In this document: positions 34,738 through 44,290 of the stretch, one piece after another
Position numbering within the stretch: the first letter of the stretch is position 1
How the letters are laid out: each line of letters begins with the position of its first letter
NCBI GenBank assembly: GCA_046566065.1
Contig: JBKHXK010000007.1
Span: forward strand, 19,331 to 83,330
DNA from: MB1-2 sp046566065
GTDB taxonomy: Bacteria; Actinomycetota; CADDZG01; WHSQ01
DNA: 64,000 nucleotides
Direction: 5' to 3'
Position numbers and translations under genes: made by a program
Notes under the pieces: generated by a model
Database searches by the model: none
The model's input: the letters and a program-made list of their open reading frames with translations, nothing else
What the model was told of the DNA's origin: nothing

Positions 34738-35732
34738 GGTCGACCGCTCTCAAGCTCGCGTCCTTCACCGTGTTCACGATCATCGTGACCGTCTGGCTCG
34801 CGTCGGTGATCGGCAAGCTCGCGTTCTTCGACACCAACTATCAGGTGAAGGCCGTCTTCACAGACGCGACGGGCGTTCTGAACGGCGACTCGGTCAAGAT
34901 CGCCGGCGTCGAGATCGGCAAGGTGGTGGGTTTCGAGGTGATCGAAGGTGAAGCCCATGTCGAGATGGAGATACAAGGGGGCGTCGACCTGCCCGAGAAC
35001 GCGATCGCAGAGATCAAATTCCTGAACCTGCTTGGGCAGCGCGTGATCAACATCGTGAAGCCCGAGGAGCCATCGTCCGAGGTCCTCGAGGCCGGCGCCA
35101 CGATCCCCGTGCAGAACACACGTCCCGCGCTCGACCTCTCGGTCGTGTTCAACAACCTGCGTCCGTTGATCCAGTCCACCAACCCTGAGGAGATCAACAC
35201 GGTCGCTCGCGCGGTGCTCGAGGTGTTCGAGGGCCGGGAAGGCGATCTGGCGGCGATCCTCGGAAACGTCGGAGAACTGACCAGCACACTGGCCGACCGC
35301 GATCAACGCCTGGCGCGCCTGGTCGAGAACCTCGATCAGGTGACCGCCGTCCTGAACTCGCAGGAAGGAAACATCCGCACGAGCCTCAGAGAGTTCACCG
35401 CCTTCATGGAATCCCTGGTCGAGCTCACGCCTCAGCTCAAGCGGACCATCGACGATCTGACCGTGGCGTCCGACAAGTTCGGCACGTTGATCGCTCGTAA
35501 CCGGATGAACCTCGAAGCGGACCTGGCCGACCTGGCGACCCTCCTCGAGATCGTCAATCAGAACCTCGGCCCCCTCGACCGTGTGGCCAAGAACCTCAAG
35601 GAGGTCCTGCTCTCCACCGGTCGCTCCCAGGGTTACGGCAAGTGGTACAACCTCTACGTCGTCAACTTCTGCCCCGAGGCCGGCGCCTTCGGAGCGCCCG
35701 ACCTGCCCGCGCGACTGGACTGCGCACGGTGA
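34734..35732 (+). CDS. mceB: Mce family protein MceB
   Basis: 332 residues: N-terminal anchor (about 7-27), MCE domain (about 35-115) and a long helical region of heptads (about 140-300) as in other Mce tube subunits. It ends in a short Cys-containing tail (NFCPEAG). ATGA overlap with mceA and GTGA overlap with mceC indicate coupled translation of the set. Confidence 0.93.
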   Translation: MRSTALKLASFTVFTIIVTVWLASVIGKLAFFDTNYQVKAVFTDATGVLNGDSVKIAGVEIGKVVGFEVIEGEAHVEMEIQGGVDLPENAIAEIKFLNLLGQRVINIVKPEEPSSEVLEAGATIPVQNTRPALDLSVVFNNLRPLIQSTNPEEINTVARAVLEVFEGREGDLAAILGNVGELTSTLADRDQRLARLVENLDQVTAVLNSQEGNIRTSLREFTAFMESLVELTPQLKRTIDDLTVASDKFGTLIARNRMNLEADLADLATLLEIVNQNLGPLDRVAKNLKEVLLSTGRSQGYGKWYNLYVVNFCPEAGAFGAPDLPARLDCAR

Positions 35733-36709
35733 GCATCAAGAACTTCCGCGAGCGCTCGCCGGTCCTCGTCGGGATCGTCTCGATCCTCGCGATCACCGCC
35801 ATGACGACGTTCGCCTTCTTCATCGATCGCATCCCGGCTCTGAAGCAGGCCTACGAGGTACAGGCCGAGTTCTCGGACGCAGCCGGACTCTCCACCGAGA
35901 ACCAGGTGCGCGTCGCGGGCATCAAGGTCGGAACCGTCTCCGAGATAGAGCTCGCCGGGGACCGGGTGCTCGTAACGATGGAGATCGACAACGGCATCGA
36001 GATCCCGAGCGATGCCTTCGCCGAGATCAAGCTGGCCACTCTCCTCGGCACGAAGTTCATCGACATCGAGTCGAAGGGTGGCGAGCCCTACCTCGCGGAC
36101 GGCGACATCATCCCCTTGGAGAAGACGTCGGTGCCGTACGAGATCTACCAGGCCTCCAACCAGGGCACGGCCGTGTTGGAAGACCTCGACGGGCAGGCGC
36201 TCAACGACATGCTCGTCCAGCTCACCAAGCTGACGCGTGTGGCGCAGGACGAAGTGGGCTTCGCGCTCGAGGGTCTGAACGACCTCGGCACGGGGCTCAC
36301 CCAGAAAGACAAAGAGCTCCGCTCATTGCTCAGCGGATCGCGGGAGCTCACGGCGCTGCTGAACGATGAAGGCGACGAGTTGGTCCGGCTGATCGACGCG
36401 TCCAACAGCGTCCTCGGTTCTCTGGCCCGGAAGCGCGAAGAGCTCCAGTCGTTGCTGTCGGTCACCCGGCAGATGGCTCGTACCGTCACGACGGTGCTCG
36501 CGGAGAACCGCGGCAACCTCGACACGATCCTCGATGACCTCCACAACGCCTTGTTGGTCCTGGAACGGAACATCGAACATCTCGACGTCGCCTTCCAGTA
36601 CGCAGGCCCCTCCAGTCGCTACTTCGCCTCGATCTGGACGCAGGGTCGCTGGGGCGACATCTACTCGTGCGCCCTCGTCCTATCCCAGAGCTGCGAGAAC
36701 GACGAATGA
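35729..36709 (+). CDS. mceC: Mce family protein MceC
   Basis: 326 residues: N-terminal anchor after SIKNFRERSP, MCE domain (about 37-120), helical region to about 300, and a Cys-containing C-terminus (YSCALVLSQSCEN). The GTG overlaps the mceB stop as GTGA, ruling out the longer in-frame extension inside mceB. Component of the Mce import complex. Confidence 0.93.
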   Translation: MSIKNFRERSPVLVGIVSILAITAMTTFAFFIDRIPALKQAYEVQAEFSDAAGLSTENQVRVAGIKVGTVSEIELAGDRVLVTMEIDNGIEIPSDAFAEIKLATLLGTKFIDIESKGGEPYLADGDIIPLEKTSVPYEIYQASNQGTAVLEDLDGQALNDMLVQLTKLTRVAQDEVGFALEGLNDLGTGLTQKDKELRSLLSGSRELTALLNDEGDELVRLIDASNSVLGSLARKREELQSLLSVTRQMARTVTTVLAENRGNLDTILDDLHNALLVLERNIEHLDVAFQYAGPSSRYFASIWTQGRWGDIYSCALVLSQSCENDE

Positions 36710-38160
36710 GCGACATGAGCCGTTTCATCAAACCGTTGGCGATCGCCGTCTCCACCCTGCTGGTGCTGGGCGGGGGCTACCTCGGCTACGACGCGTTGAA
36801 GGGAGAGGACGAGTCCTACAGGATCACCGCCTACTTCACGAAGGCGATCGGGCTCTTCCCGAATTCCGACGTCAACATCCTCGGGGTGCCGGTCGGGAAG
36901 GTCGAATCGGTCGAGCCGATCGGCAGCAAGGTGAAAGTGGTCATGAGCGTCAGCAAGGAGCACAAGGTCCCTGCGGACGCGATCGCTCAGATCGTCCCGA
37001 TCTCGGTCATCTCCGATCGGTACGTGCAGCTCGCTCCCGTCTACGAGGGTGGCGCAGCGCTGGAAGATGGCGCCGAGATCCCGGTCGAGAACACCTACAT
37101 CCCCTCCGAGCTCGATGACGTGTTTAAGCAACTGAAGAAACTCCTCGACGCGATCGAGCCGGGCCAAGCCGGTGAGCCTGGGGCTCTGGGCGACCTGATC
37201 GTCCAGCTGGACAAGACGCTGCAGGACCGAGAGCAAGACCTGAAGGGCACGCTGATCACCGGCTCGCAGCTCACCTCGACCCTGGCGGACGCTCAAGACG
37301 ACATCTCAGGCCTGCTTACGAACCTGAACGGGCTGTTCAACCAGCTGGCGACACGCGCCAACAGTTTCGGCTCCCTCAACCGGAACATGGCCCTGGTGAT
37401 GGCCGCCCTGGCCGAGAGCCGGGACGACCTCGAGGGAACGCTCGTGAACCTCGGCGATCTGACGGACGAGGTAGGGAGCCTGGTCGAGGAACATGGCGAC
37501 AGGTTGGGCAAGGACCTCGGCATCGCGGCGCGGATCGTGACCACGATCCTGGAGAGCCGGGCCTCGGTGGAGGAGTCCCTGCGCTGGCTGCCGGTCGTCG
37601 GCGAGGGTGCAGCCAGGGCATACAACCCAGAGTTCCGCGACATCGACGTGCGCGACAACGCCAACGCGAAGCTCGAGTGCGAGATCCTCGGTCCCCTGCC
37701 CGACTCGCCCATCAAGGACGCCCTGCGCGAGCACTGCCGCGAGCAGACCGGCGAGCCGGGGCGCCCGATGCGCGCCGCTCCACAGCCCCTCGACGTGCTG
37801 CGGAAACTCGACTGCGATGACGGCGTTCGCCAGGTCACCCGGCAGCTGCGTCGCGTGGAGGCGGTCGGTCTGCCCGAAGACGTGAAGGACGAGCTGCTCG
37901 ACCCGCTTCGGAAGCAGCTCCGCAAGCTCAAGAAGAAGTGCAGGGAGCTGGGCCGTGAGATCGAGGATCAGGGGCTGCTGGAGCGGCTGGAGGAAGGCAT
38001 CGGTGGGCTGCCCGACCTCGACGAGCCTCTGGACGGCGTCGGCGATCTGACCGGCAACGCCGGCATCAGGCCCGTGCCCGCGACCGAGGGTCCCTCGATG
38101 TGGAGCCGGTTCGGTGCTTGGATGAACGGCTTCTTGTCCTACGTGGGGGTGAGCTCGTGA
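36706..38160 (+). CDS. mceD: Mce family protein MceD
   Basis: 484 residues, the longest Mce protein here. Anchor (about 10-28), MCE domain (about 35-115), helical region (to about 310), then an extra C-terminal region of about 170 residues that is highly charged (RKQLRKLKKKCRELGREI) and ends GFLSYVGVSS. Extended C-termini are usual in MceD/MceC proteins and vary between species. ATGA overlap with mceC; the next ATG three codons on is an alternative. Confidence 0.92.
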   Translation: MSDMSRFIKPLAIAVSTLLVLGGGYLGYDALKGEDESYRITAYFTKAIGLFPNSDVNILGVPVGKVESVEPIGSKVKVVMSVSKEHKVPADAIAQIVPISVISDRYVQLAPVYEGGAALEDGAEIPVENTYIPSELDDVFKQLKKLLDAIEPGQAGEPGALGDLIVQLDKTLQDREQDLKGTLITGSQLTSTLADAQDDISGLLTNLNGLFNQLATRANSFGSLNRNMALVMAALAESRDDLEGTLVNLGDLTDEVGSLVEEHGDRLGKDLGIAARIVTTILESRASVEESLRWLPVVGEGAARAYNPEFRDIDVRDNANAKLECEILGPLPDSPIKDALREHCREQTGEPGRPMRAAPQPLDVLRKLDCDDGVRQVTRQLRRVEAVGLPEDVKDELLDPLRKQLRKLKKKCRELGREIEDQGLLERLEEGIGGLPDLDEPLDGVGDLTGNAGIRPVPATEGPSMWSRFGAWMNGFLSYVGVSS

Positions 38161-39272
38161 TGCGCTCGCGCCTCAAGAAGACCGCTCTCGCCCTGACGCT
38201 CATGATGCTGACTTCCTCGTGCGCCGTCCTCGGTTTCGCCGGCGGCTGTGACGGCACCGCGATCATCGGGATCTTCGAAGAGGTCGGGGACCTGGTCGAG
38301 AACTCGAACGTGCAGTCCTCCGACGTCAAGATCGGCACCGTTCAGACGATCGAGCTCGACGGGTGGAACGCCAAGGTCTCGATGTGCATCGACCCCGAAG
38401 AGAAACTGCCTGCGGACGCGAAGCTCGTCGTGCGCACCACCTCCTTGCTGGGAGAGAAGTTCGTCGACGTCCAGGCGATCAACCCCGGGCCGCCGTTCCT
38501 CGAGGACGGCGACATCCTCGACACCGATCAGACCGGCAAGGCGACGGAGCTCGAAGAGGTCTTCGCGAAGCTCGCCAGCATCCTGGGCACAGGGAACCTG
38601 GAGCAGTTGAACCGTTTCACGAGCGCCCAGGCGAACATCCTGCGAGACAACGCCGGCGACCTGCGCGAGGTCCTCAGCCGCCTTCGCCGGTTCACCGACG
38701 TTCTGGCCGGTCGCAGCGATCAGATCGCCAGCTCCGTGGACTCGCTCGATTCCGTCGCGCAGACGGTGCTGGGCGATCGCTCGGTCCTCGAGAGCTTCCT
38801 GGCCTCCTTCGCCGACTCCTCCAGGGTGTTGAACCGTCAGAAGGAGGGCCTAGAGCGCTTGCTCGTGACGCTCGAGGAGTTCACCAACATCTCGGTTCGC
38901 CTCCTCGACCAGACCGAAGAAGGGGTCAACCGCCAACTCGAGGACCTGCGTCCGGTGCTGTCGACGGCCGTGGCGAACAGCGAGAACCTCAGACGCGCTT
39001 TGCAGACACTGGCGACCTTCGCGGAATGGTTCCCCGAGACCGCCCCGGGCGACTACGTCCAGCTCGACGTCTGTCAGGCGCCCCCCGAGGAATACGGACA
39101 GGGGCTCACCTGCGAGCAGTCGGATCGCAACGACGACCCGAGCCGCAGCGCGGGAACGGAGGCTCCCTCTGACTCGCTGGGCACCGCACCGGGGAGTTCA
39201 AGCTCCTACGGCTACCCGGCCGAGAACTCACTCGAGCTGATCCTGTACCAGCCCTTGAGGAGCGCCCGATGA
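38160..39272 (+). CDS. mceE: Mce family lipoprotein MceE (LprN-like)
   Basis: 370 residues. Unlike its neighbours it has a lipoprotein leader (LMMLTSSC), which identifies the MceE position of the operon. MCE domain about 40-120, helical region to about 290, then a Ser/Gly-rich C-terminus. The ATG overlaps the mceD stop (TGATG), with a GTG one codon earlier. Lipid anchoring would fix the tube to the membrane surface. Confidence 0.93.
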   Translation: MRSRLKKTALALTLMMLTSSCAVLGFAGGCDGTAIIGIFEEVGDLVENSNVQSSDVKIGTVQTIELDGWNAKVSMCIDPEEKLPADAKLVVRTTSLLGEKFVDVQAINPGPPFLEDGDILDTDQTGKATELEEVFAKLASILGTGNLEQLNRFTSAQANILRDNAGDLREVLSRLRRFTDVLAGRSDQIASSVDSLDSVAQTVLGDRSVLESFLASFADSSRVLNRQKEGLERLLVTLEEFTNISVRLLDQTEEGVNRQLEDLRPVLSTAVANSENLRRALQTLATFAEWFPETAPGDYVQLDVCQAPPEEYGQGLTCEQSDRNDDPSRSAGTEAPSDSLGTAPGSSSSYGYPAENSLELILYQPLRSAR

Positions 39273-40486
39273 TCGGCTGGCGGATCAAGGTCAACCTGAT
39301 CGCATTCCTGGTGATCTCGCTGGGCTTGGTCTTCGCGATGGCAACCCAGGTCCTGTCGATCCTCCAGCCGCGTTACTCGGTCCACGCGATGTTCCCCGAC
39401 GCCGGTGGCGTCTTCACCAACCAGGAGGTGACCTACCGCGGCATCACGGTGGGCCAGGTCGGAGAGATGAAGGTCACCGAAGAGGGCGTCGACATCGAGC
39501 TGCTGATCGACGAGAAGTACAACGAGATCCCGGCGGAAGATGTCGAGGCCCGCGTGATGTTCAAGAGCGCGGTCGGAGAGCAGTTCGTCGACATCCTGCC
39601 GGCCTCGGACGGCGAGCCCTATCTCCAGGACGAAGACGTCATCCCGATGGAGCAGAACACGATCCCGGTCAGCACCCAAGAACTGCTGACCACCCTGGAG
39701 GCGGTTCTGCGCGGGGTGCCGCCCGACGCGCTCGAGGGGGCCGTGGACGCTCTGGGCGTGGGTCTCACCGGTCACGGCCCGGATATCGCGACGATCATCG
39801 AGTCGATGGCCGAGCTGGCGCAGCTGTTCGCCGAGAAAGCTCCCGAGGTGCAGGGCATCCTGCGCGAGGGAACCAAGGTCGGAGCGGCCTTCGTGGATTC
39901 CAGCGATGACTTCAAAGCGGCGATACGCGATCTGGTCGAGGTCTCCGAAGAGCTATCGCAGGACCGCGACGCGCTCAAGCGACTGATGGAGAACACGAAC
40001 TTCACGTCCGAGGAGGTCGTAGGCCTCTTGCGGGACTACAAAGGCAACATCGACAAATTCCTCCCCGCGTTCGCGGAGCTGAACGATCTCCAAGCCGACC
40101 ACGCCGGCGACCTGTCTCAACTCTTCGTCTGGCTGCCCGACGGGCTGGGCAACATCGCCAAAGCCTTCGAACCGAAGACCGGGATGATCCGTTTCGGCCT
40201 CGTCAACGACAACGAGAACCACGCCTGCAGCTACGGCACCGAGCGGCGGCGGCCCTCGGACCGGAGCTTCCGCCTTCCGCCGAAGAACGCGCAGTGCGGC
40301 GGTTCGGCTTCGACCTCGGATACGAGCCGCTCATCCGATCGATCCCTCGGCCTGCCGCAGAGCGGGTCGTCCGGAAGCGGCAGTTCCCTCGAGGACCTCG
40401 GATCGATCGGAACCGGTGCGGTTCCGGCGCTTCCGGGACGCATGTCGGACTGGTCCTGGTCGCTGCTGTACCTGAACGGCTTCTAG
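39269..40486 (+). CDS. mceF: Mce family protein MceF
   Basis: 405 residues: N-terminal anchor (about 8-26), MCE domain (about 33-115), helical region to about 310, and a low-complexity Ser/Gly tail (about 330-390) before a final hydrophobic segment. It is the sixth and last Mce tube subunit, ATGA-overlapped with mceE. The set ATPase-YrbEA-YrbEB-MceA-F is complete. Confidence 0.93.
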   Translation: MIGWRIKVNLIAFLVISLGLVFAMATQVLSILQPRYSVHAMFPDAGGVFTNQEVTYRGITVGQVGEMKVTEEGVDIELLIDEKYNEIPAEDVEARVMFKSAVGEQFVDILPASDGEPYLQDEDVIPMEQNTIPVSTQELLTTLEAVLRGVPPDALEGAVDALGVGLTGHGPDIATIIESMAELAQLFAEKAPEVQGILREGTKVGAAFVDSSDDFKAAIRDLVEVSEELSQDRDALKRLMENTNFTSEEVVGLLRDYKGNIDKFLPAFAELNDLQADHAGDLSQLFVWLPDGLGNIAKAFEPKTGMIRFGLVNDNENHACSYGTERRRPSDRSFRLPPKNAQCGGSASTSDTSRSSDRSLGLPQSGSSGSGSSLEDLGSIGTGAVPALPGRMSDWSWSLLYLNGF

Positions 40487-40504
40487 TCCGCTCTTCGGCG
40501 CACC

Positions 40505-40510
40505 TACACT
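40505..40510 (+). promoter_or_regulatory. Putative leaderless -10 box for the Mce-associated gene
   Basis: TACACT followed by 7 nt and the GTG at 40518, just after the mceF stop; suggests an internal promoter at the end of the Mce operon. Confidence 0.5.
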
Positions 40511-40517
40511 GTCGCCC

Positions 40518-41108
40518 GTGACCGATAGCCCCGCGACCCCCACCCAGGACGCCCCAGACCACGTGCCGGCGGCCCCCGAGGGTCGCAAGCGCTGGCTGGT
40601 TCCGGCGCTCGCAGCGGGTCTCGTCATCTCGCTTGCCCTTGCGGGCACTTTCGGATTCCTCTGGTTGCAAGCGGTGGACACCTCCCCCGAGGAGGTGGGC
40701 ACCTACCTGACCGAGGAGACCCCGAAGGTGCACGAGGTCGCGAGCGAGGTCGCCACCCTGCTGATCAATTACGACTCCACCAACCTCGACGAGCGCGCCG
40801 ACCAGATCGTTCCCTTGTCCGTGGGTCGTTTCCGGCAGCAGTACGAAGAGCTGGTCTCGCAGGGCCTGGGTGAAGCCCTCGAGGACACGGCCGCCTCGTC
40901 GCGCGGTCAGATCCTGCAGGGCCCCGACATCAGCTTCGCCTCTCCTTCGGAGGCGATCGCGATCCTCGAAACCACCCAGACGACGCAATCGAACGAGAAC
41001 CCAGGGGGCCGGACCTTCAATTACGTGATGCGACTGACATTGATCGATACACCCGAGGGCGGTTGGAAGGTCAACCTCTTCGAGGTGCTGAGCCAACAGG
41101 AGAGCTGA
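40518..41108 (+). CDS. Mce-associated membrane protein
   Basis: 196 residues: Pro/Ala-rich cytoplasmic start, one membrane helix (about 28-48), then an extracytoplasmic domain of the Mas/SnoaL-like (NTF2-type) kind seen downstream of mce loci. In mycobacteria such proteins stabilise or serve the Mce complex. It has its own probable leaderless start 31 nt after mceF. Its stop overlaps the TerC start (TGATG). Confidence 0.8.
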   Translation: MTDSPATPTQDAPDHVPAAPEGRKRWLVPALAAGLVISLALAGTFGFLWLQAVDTSPEEVGTYLTEETPKVHEVASEVATLLINYDSTNLDERADQIVPLSVGRFRQQYEELVSQGLGEALEDTAASSRGQILQGPDISFASPSEAIAILETTQTTQSNENPGGRTFNYVMRLTLIDTPEGGWKVNLFEVLSQQES

Positions 41109-41878
41109 TGGACTTCACCAACCCAGACATCTACATCGGATTCTTCACGCTTCTCTCACTAGAGATCGTGCTCGGGATCGACAACGTCGTCTTCATCTCG
41201 ATCCTTGCGAGCAAGCTGCCGCAGGAACAACAGGCGAAGGCTCGTCAGGTGGGCCTGGCCGGTGCGTTGATCACCCGCATCATCCTGTTGTTGACCTTGT
41301 CCTGGCTGATCGGGCTCACCGAGCCATTGTTCTCGATCTTCGGCAAAGATCTGTCGGGGCGAGACCTGATCCTCCTCATAGGAGGTCTGTTCTTACTCGG
41401 AAAGGCGACCTACGAGATCCACGACAAGCTCGAAGGCCACGAGGGCCATGCAGAGAAGAAAGTCGCAGCCTCGTTCGTCGCAGTCATCGTGCAGATCATG
41501 CTGCTCGACATCGTGTTCTCGCTGGACTCGGTCATCACGGCGGTCGGGATGGTGGACGAGATCCCTGTGATGATCGCGGCCGTCATTGTGGCGGTGGCGG
41601 TGATGCTCTTCTCCGTCGGGCCGATCAGCCGATTCATCGAGCAGCACCCCACGGTCAAGATACTGGCGCTCAGTTTCCTGCTGCTTATCGGACTGACGCT
41701 TCTGCTCGAGGGTCTGCATCAGGAGATCCCGAAGGGTTACATCTACTTCGCGATGGGGTTCTCGCTACTGGTGGAGATGATCAACCTTCGCGTGAGGGCG
41801 AAGCAGGGTCGCGATCAGGTCCATCTGAAACAGCGTTACGGCCACGGTCCGGGCACTCAGGCAGACACCAAGGCCTGA
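41108..41878 (+). CDS. TerC family integral membrane protein
   Basis: 256 residues, seven to nine membrane helices. The family motif LEIVLGIDNVVFISI and its second copy LLDIVFSLDSVITAVGM carry the paired acidic residues thought to bind metal. TerC/Alx-family proteins have been linked to manganese export and metalation of secreted proteins. It is coupled by a 1-nt overlap to the Mce-associated gene, which may be only positional. It ends 4 nt from the convergent oxidoreductase. Confidence 0.92.
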   Translation: MDFTNPDIYIGFFTLLSLEIVLGIDNVVFISILASKLPQEQQAKARQVGLAGALITRIILLLTLSWLIGLTEPLFSIFGKDLSGRDLILLIGGLFLLGKATYEIHDKLEGHEGHAEKKVAASFVAVIVQIMLLDIVFSLDSVITAVGMVDEIPVMIAAVIVAVAVMLFSVGPISRFIEQHPTVKILALSFLLLIGLTLLLEGLHQEIPKGYIYFAMGFSLLVEMINLRVRAKQGRDQVHLKQRYGHGPGTQADTKA

Positions 41879-41882
41879 GCTC

Positions 41883-42893
41883 CTAGGCCTGGGCGCCGAA
41901 CGTCTGCAGGATCGCTTGACCTAGCTCCAGCAAGCGCTCGAAGCGGGGGCCGTACCAAGGCGGCGAGAGCAGCAACCGGTCGCAGAGACCGTCCCATTCC
42001 TTGACCTTGTCGCGCACCTCGTCGGGCGTTCCGGCGCATGCGATCGCATCGCATAGCTCGTCGTCGATGAGACCGATCATGCGCTCTTTGTCCTTGGCGG
42101 CGAACGCGTCGCGCAGGCTCGGCACGATGTCCTGCTTCCCGTGCAGCTCGAGGATCGGGGTGTACGTGCGGGTGGTCGCGTAGAACGCGATCTGCAGCTT
42201 CACCTCTCGGCGCGCCACGTCGGGATCGTCATGGATCGAGATCATCGGGGCCCCGGTCAGGTTGCACTCGGAGGGCTTGCGCCCGGCCTTCTCCGCCCCC
42301 TCTGCGATCGCCGGCTTGACCACCTCGGCGAGGTACTTCGGGGACGCGAGGGGGTGCCCGAGGAGCCCATCGGCGACCTCGCCGCACACCCTCGACATCA
42401 CCTTGCCGACCGCCGCGAAGTAGATCGGGACGTCCCGGCGGTCCGGCTGGGGCCGGCCGTGGAAGGTGGGCCGGGTGACCTTGTAGAAGCGGCCCTCGAA
42501 AGTGACGTCCTCGCCCCGGTTGGCGGCCCAGACGGTCCGCATCACCTGGGCGTACTCCTTGAGCTTGGGGGCCGGGTGCTCGAAGGTGACCGAGAAGCGC
42601 TCCTCGTTGATCCTCTTGACCTGGGAGCCGAGGCCGCAGATGAACCGGCCCCCCGAGAGCTCGTCCAGGTCCCAAGCCGTCATCGCCGTGATGGTCGGAG
42701 ACCGGGGGAAGGCCAGCGCGATGGCCGTTCCCACGTTGATCTTGGAGGTGTGGCCGATCGCCGTGGCGGCCGAGATGAAGGAGGTGTTGGTCGTCTCAGC
42801 CGCCCAGCAGGACTCGAACCCGGCATCCTCGATCATCTTGGCCATCGGCCCGATCATGGCCATGGATCCGCCTACCCCGATGCCGTAGTCCAC
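41883..42893 (-). CDS. LLM-class (luciferase-like) F420-dependent oxidoreductase
   Basis: 336 residues, bacterial luciferase-like TIM barrel. Visible family marks are AAETTNTSFISAATAIGHTS, RSPTITAMTAWDLDELSGGRF and LGLG-like GLGSQVKR. Members in Actinobacteria usually use coenzyme F420, some FMN. Substrate unknown. GTG start behind AAGGAG. A second possible F420 user is at 53594-53992. Confidence 0.85.
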   Translation of the reverse strand: MDYGIGVGGSMAMIGPMAKMIEDAGFESCWAAETTNTSFISAATAIGHTSKINVGTAIALAFPRSPTITAMTAWDLDELSGGRFICGLGSQVKRINEERFSVTFEHPAPKLKEYAQVMRTVWAANRGEDVTFEGRFYKVTRPTFHGRPQPDRRDVPIYFAAVGKVMSRVCGEVADGLLGHPLASPKYLAEVVKPAIAEGAEKAGRKPSECNLTGAPMISIHDDPDVARREVKLQIAFYATTRTYTPILELHGKQDIVPSLRDAFAAKDKERMIGLIDDELCDAIACAGTPDEVRDKVKEWDGLCDRLLLSPPWYGPRFERLLELGQAILQTFGAQA

Positions 42894-43009
42894 TTGCCGC
42901 TCCTTAGGTCTCGTGCCCGCCGGCGAGCGGACTATATTCCCCGGCGGGCCGCGGTATGGTGCGCCGCGACGTGGCCGAAGAGGTCGTAACGACAGGGAGG
43001 ATTCGACGA

Positions 43010-43291
43010 GTGGATCTGCTGGATGACGAAGAGATCGAACAACGCCTGGACGAGCTGGGCGACTGGGATCGTGAAGGCGACGAGATCCAGAAGGTCTTCG
43101 AATGGGATGACTTCGGCTCCGCGATCAAGTTCGTGAACGACGTGGCCAAGCTCGCCGACCGCTACGACCACCACCCCGACATCGACATCCGTTGGAACAA
43201 GGTCAAGCTGGTGCTCACCACTCACTCCGAGGGGGGCCTCACCAGCATCGACTTCGACATGGCCAACGACATCGAGCAGACCCTCACCTAA
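43010..43291 (+). CDS. 4a-hydroxytetrahydrobiopterin dehydratase (PCD/PhhB)
   Basis: 93 residues of the pterin-4a-carbinolamine dehydratase family. The active-site signature is DHHPDIDIRWNKVKLVLTTH, with the paired histidines. It recycles pterin cofactor after aromatic hydroxylation; similar proteins can also act in molybdopterin metabolism. A GTG at 43010 follows GGGAGG at 9 nt and is preferred to an ATG at 42956. A TATATT box at 42927-42932 could be the promoter. No aromatic amino-acid hydroxylase is in the window. Confidence 0.88.
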   Translation: MDLLDDEEIEQRLDELGDWDREGDEIQKVFEWDDFGSAIKFVNDVAKLADRYDHHPDIDIRWNKVKLVLTTHSEGGLTSIDFDMANDIEQTLT

Positions 43292-43342
43292 CCGAACTTC
43301 TCCAGAGAACCGGCGGTATCCGCCGCTTTTCCGGCGCGGTTG
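43288..43342 (+). repeat. Left inverted repeat of the DUF559 unit
   Basis: 55 bp beginning CTAACCGAACTTCTCC. It covers the 3' end of the DUF559 gene and matches the reverse complement of 44291-44345 at about 47 of 55 positions. Its outer edge is the last base of the gene's stop codon. Confidence 0.8.
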
Positions 43343-44241
43343 AGGAAAGAGCGGATCTCGGCCTCGACCGCGTCGGGTCTTTCGGTGACGTCTTTCCACG
43401 AGAAATAAAGGATCGTCCACCCAAGCCGCTTGAGGGCGCGATCCCGAGCCACGTCTTTCTCGAATCTGAACTCTGAGTCGTGCCAGCGGCGCGAGTGGCA
43501 CTCGATGGCGAGCTTCGCCTCGGGGAAGGCGAAATCCAAGAAGAACCTGCCGGTCGGTGACGACACCTCGTGCTGGGTCTCGAAGCCTCCGATGCGCCTG
43601 AGGATCGCGAGCATCTTCTTCTCGAACCGAGACGCCAGACGCTGGTCGTCCGCATCGCGGTCGGCCAGAGCCTGTCTCAAGGCGGCGCTCCCGATCCGGC
43701 CTCGACCTCCGTGGGTCTCCAACGCGGCCTTCAAGGAATCGAGCGACGTGAGACGCCTTCTCAGTGCGTCATCCAGGGCAAGCACGAAAGTCTTGCGAGG
43801 GATCACGCCGGCCAGATCCAGGAGCGTCCTATCCGCGGCCGAGACGACGAATCCATGGATCCGTACCGTGCGGGGTCGGTCGACGGCGCGCAAACGGTGA
43901 ACCTTTATGCCGGGACAGGTCCGGGATCCGACCACAGATACGTCCACCGGCTCGCCCAAGATGCCGTCCATCTCCCACAGGCGAGCCGCGGTCCGATGCG
44001 AGAGGAAGCCTGCCCCTCCCGTCCAGGCTTGGGCGGCAGCCAGCCTCGAGTGGTACGTGAAGGGAGCCGCGGTGTGATGCAGCACACCGGGGTGGATGCG
44101 TCGCAGGGTTCCTTTGCGCACCCGCCGGCGTATGTCGTCGGTACTCATGCCCGTCGAAAGAGCCTCGTCATAGGTCACGACCCCATGACGTCCGGCCGCC
44201 ATGTGCGCTAGGAGCGAATCCTTCGAAGGTCCATCCGACAT
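43288..44241 (-). CDS. AbiEi-like N-terminal plus DUF559 (Vsr-like) endonuclease-domain protein
   Basis: 317 residues. The N-terminus (about 5-60) has the AbiEi-antitoxin-like helix-turn-helix (HGVVTYDEALSTGMSTDDIRRR, with RIHPGVLHH). The C-terminus (about 215-310) is a DUF559/Vsr-type PD-(D/E)xK domain: RFFLDFAFPEAKLAIECHSR then VARDRALKRLGWTILYFSW. Such genes are common, often multicopy, in Actinobacteria; function unproven. The gene is bounded by inverted repeats (43288-43342, 44291-44345), suggesting a mobile or duplicated unit. It overlaps the PCD stop by 4 nt. Confidence 0.85.
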   Translation of the reverse strand: MSDGPSKDSLLAHMAAGRHGVVTYDEALSTGMSTDDIRRRVRKGTLRRIHPGVLHHTAAPFTYHSRLAAAQAWTGGAGFLSHRTAARLWEMDGILGEPVDVSVVGSRTCPGIKVHRLRAVDRPRTVRIHGFVVSAADRTLLDLAGVIPRKTFVLALDDALRRRLTSLDSLKAALETHGGRGRIGSAALRQALADRDADDQRLASRFEKKMLAILRRIGGFETQHEVSSPTGRFFLDFAFPEAKLAIECHSRRWHDSEFRFEKDVARDRALKRLGWTILYFSWKDVTERPDAVEAEIRSFLNRAGKAADTAGSLEKFG

Positions 44242-44290
44242 GCGCCTACTAGATCGAACGAGAGCGCCGCGCGCTGTGACCCGCGCCACG

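Noticed and set aside
44246..44290. A second complete DUF559 gene on the plus strand ending at the right repeat
   Set aside because: An in-frame TGA lies just upstream and no earlier part of the domain is present; at most a 3' remnant.
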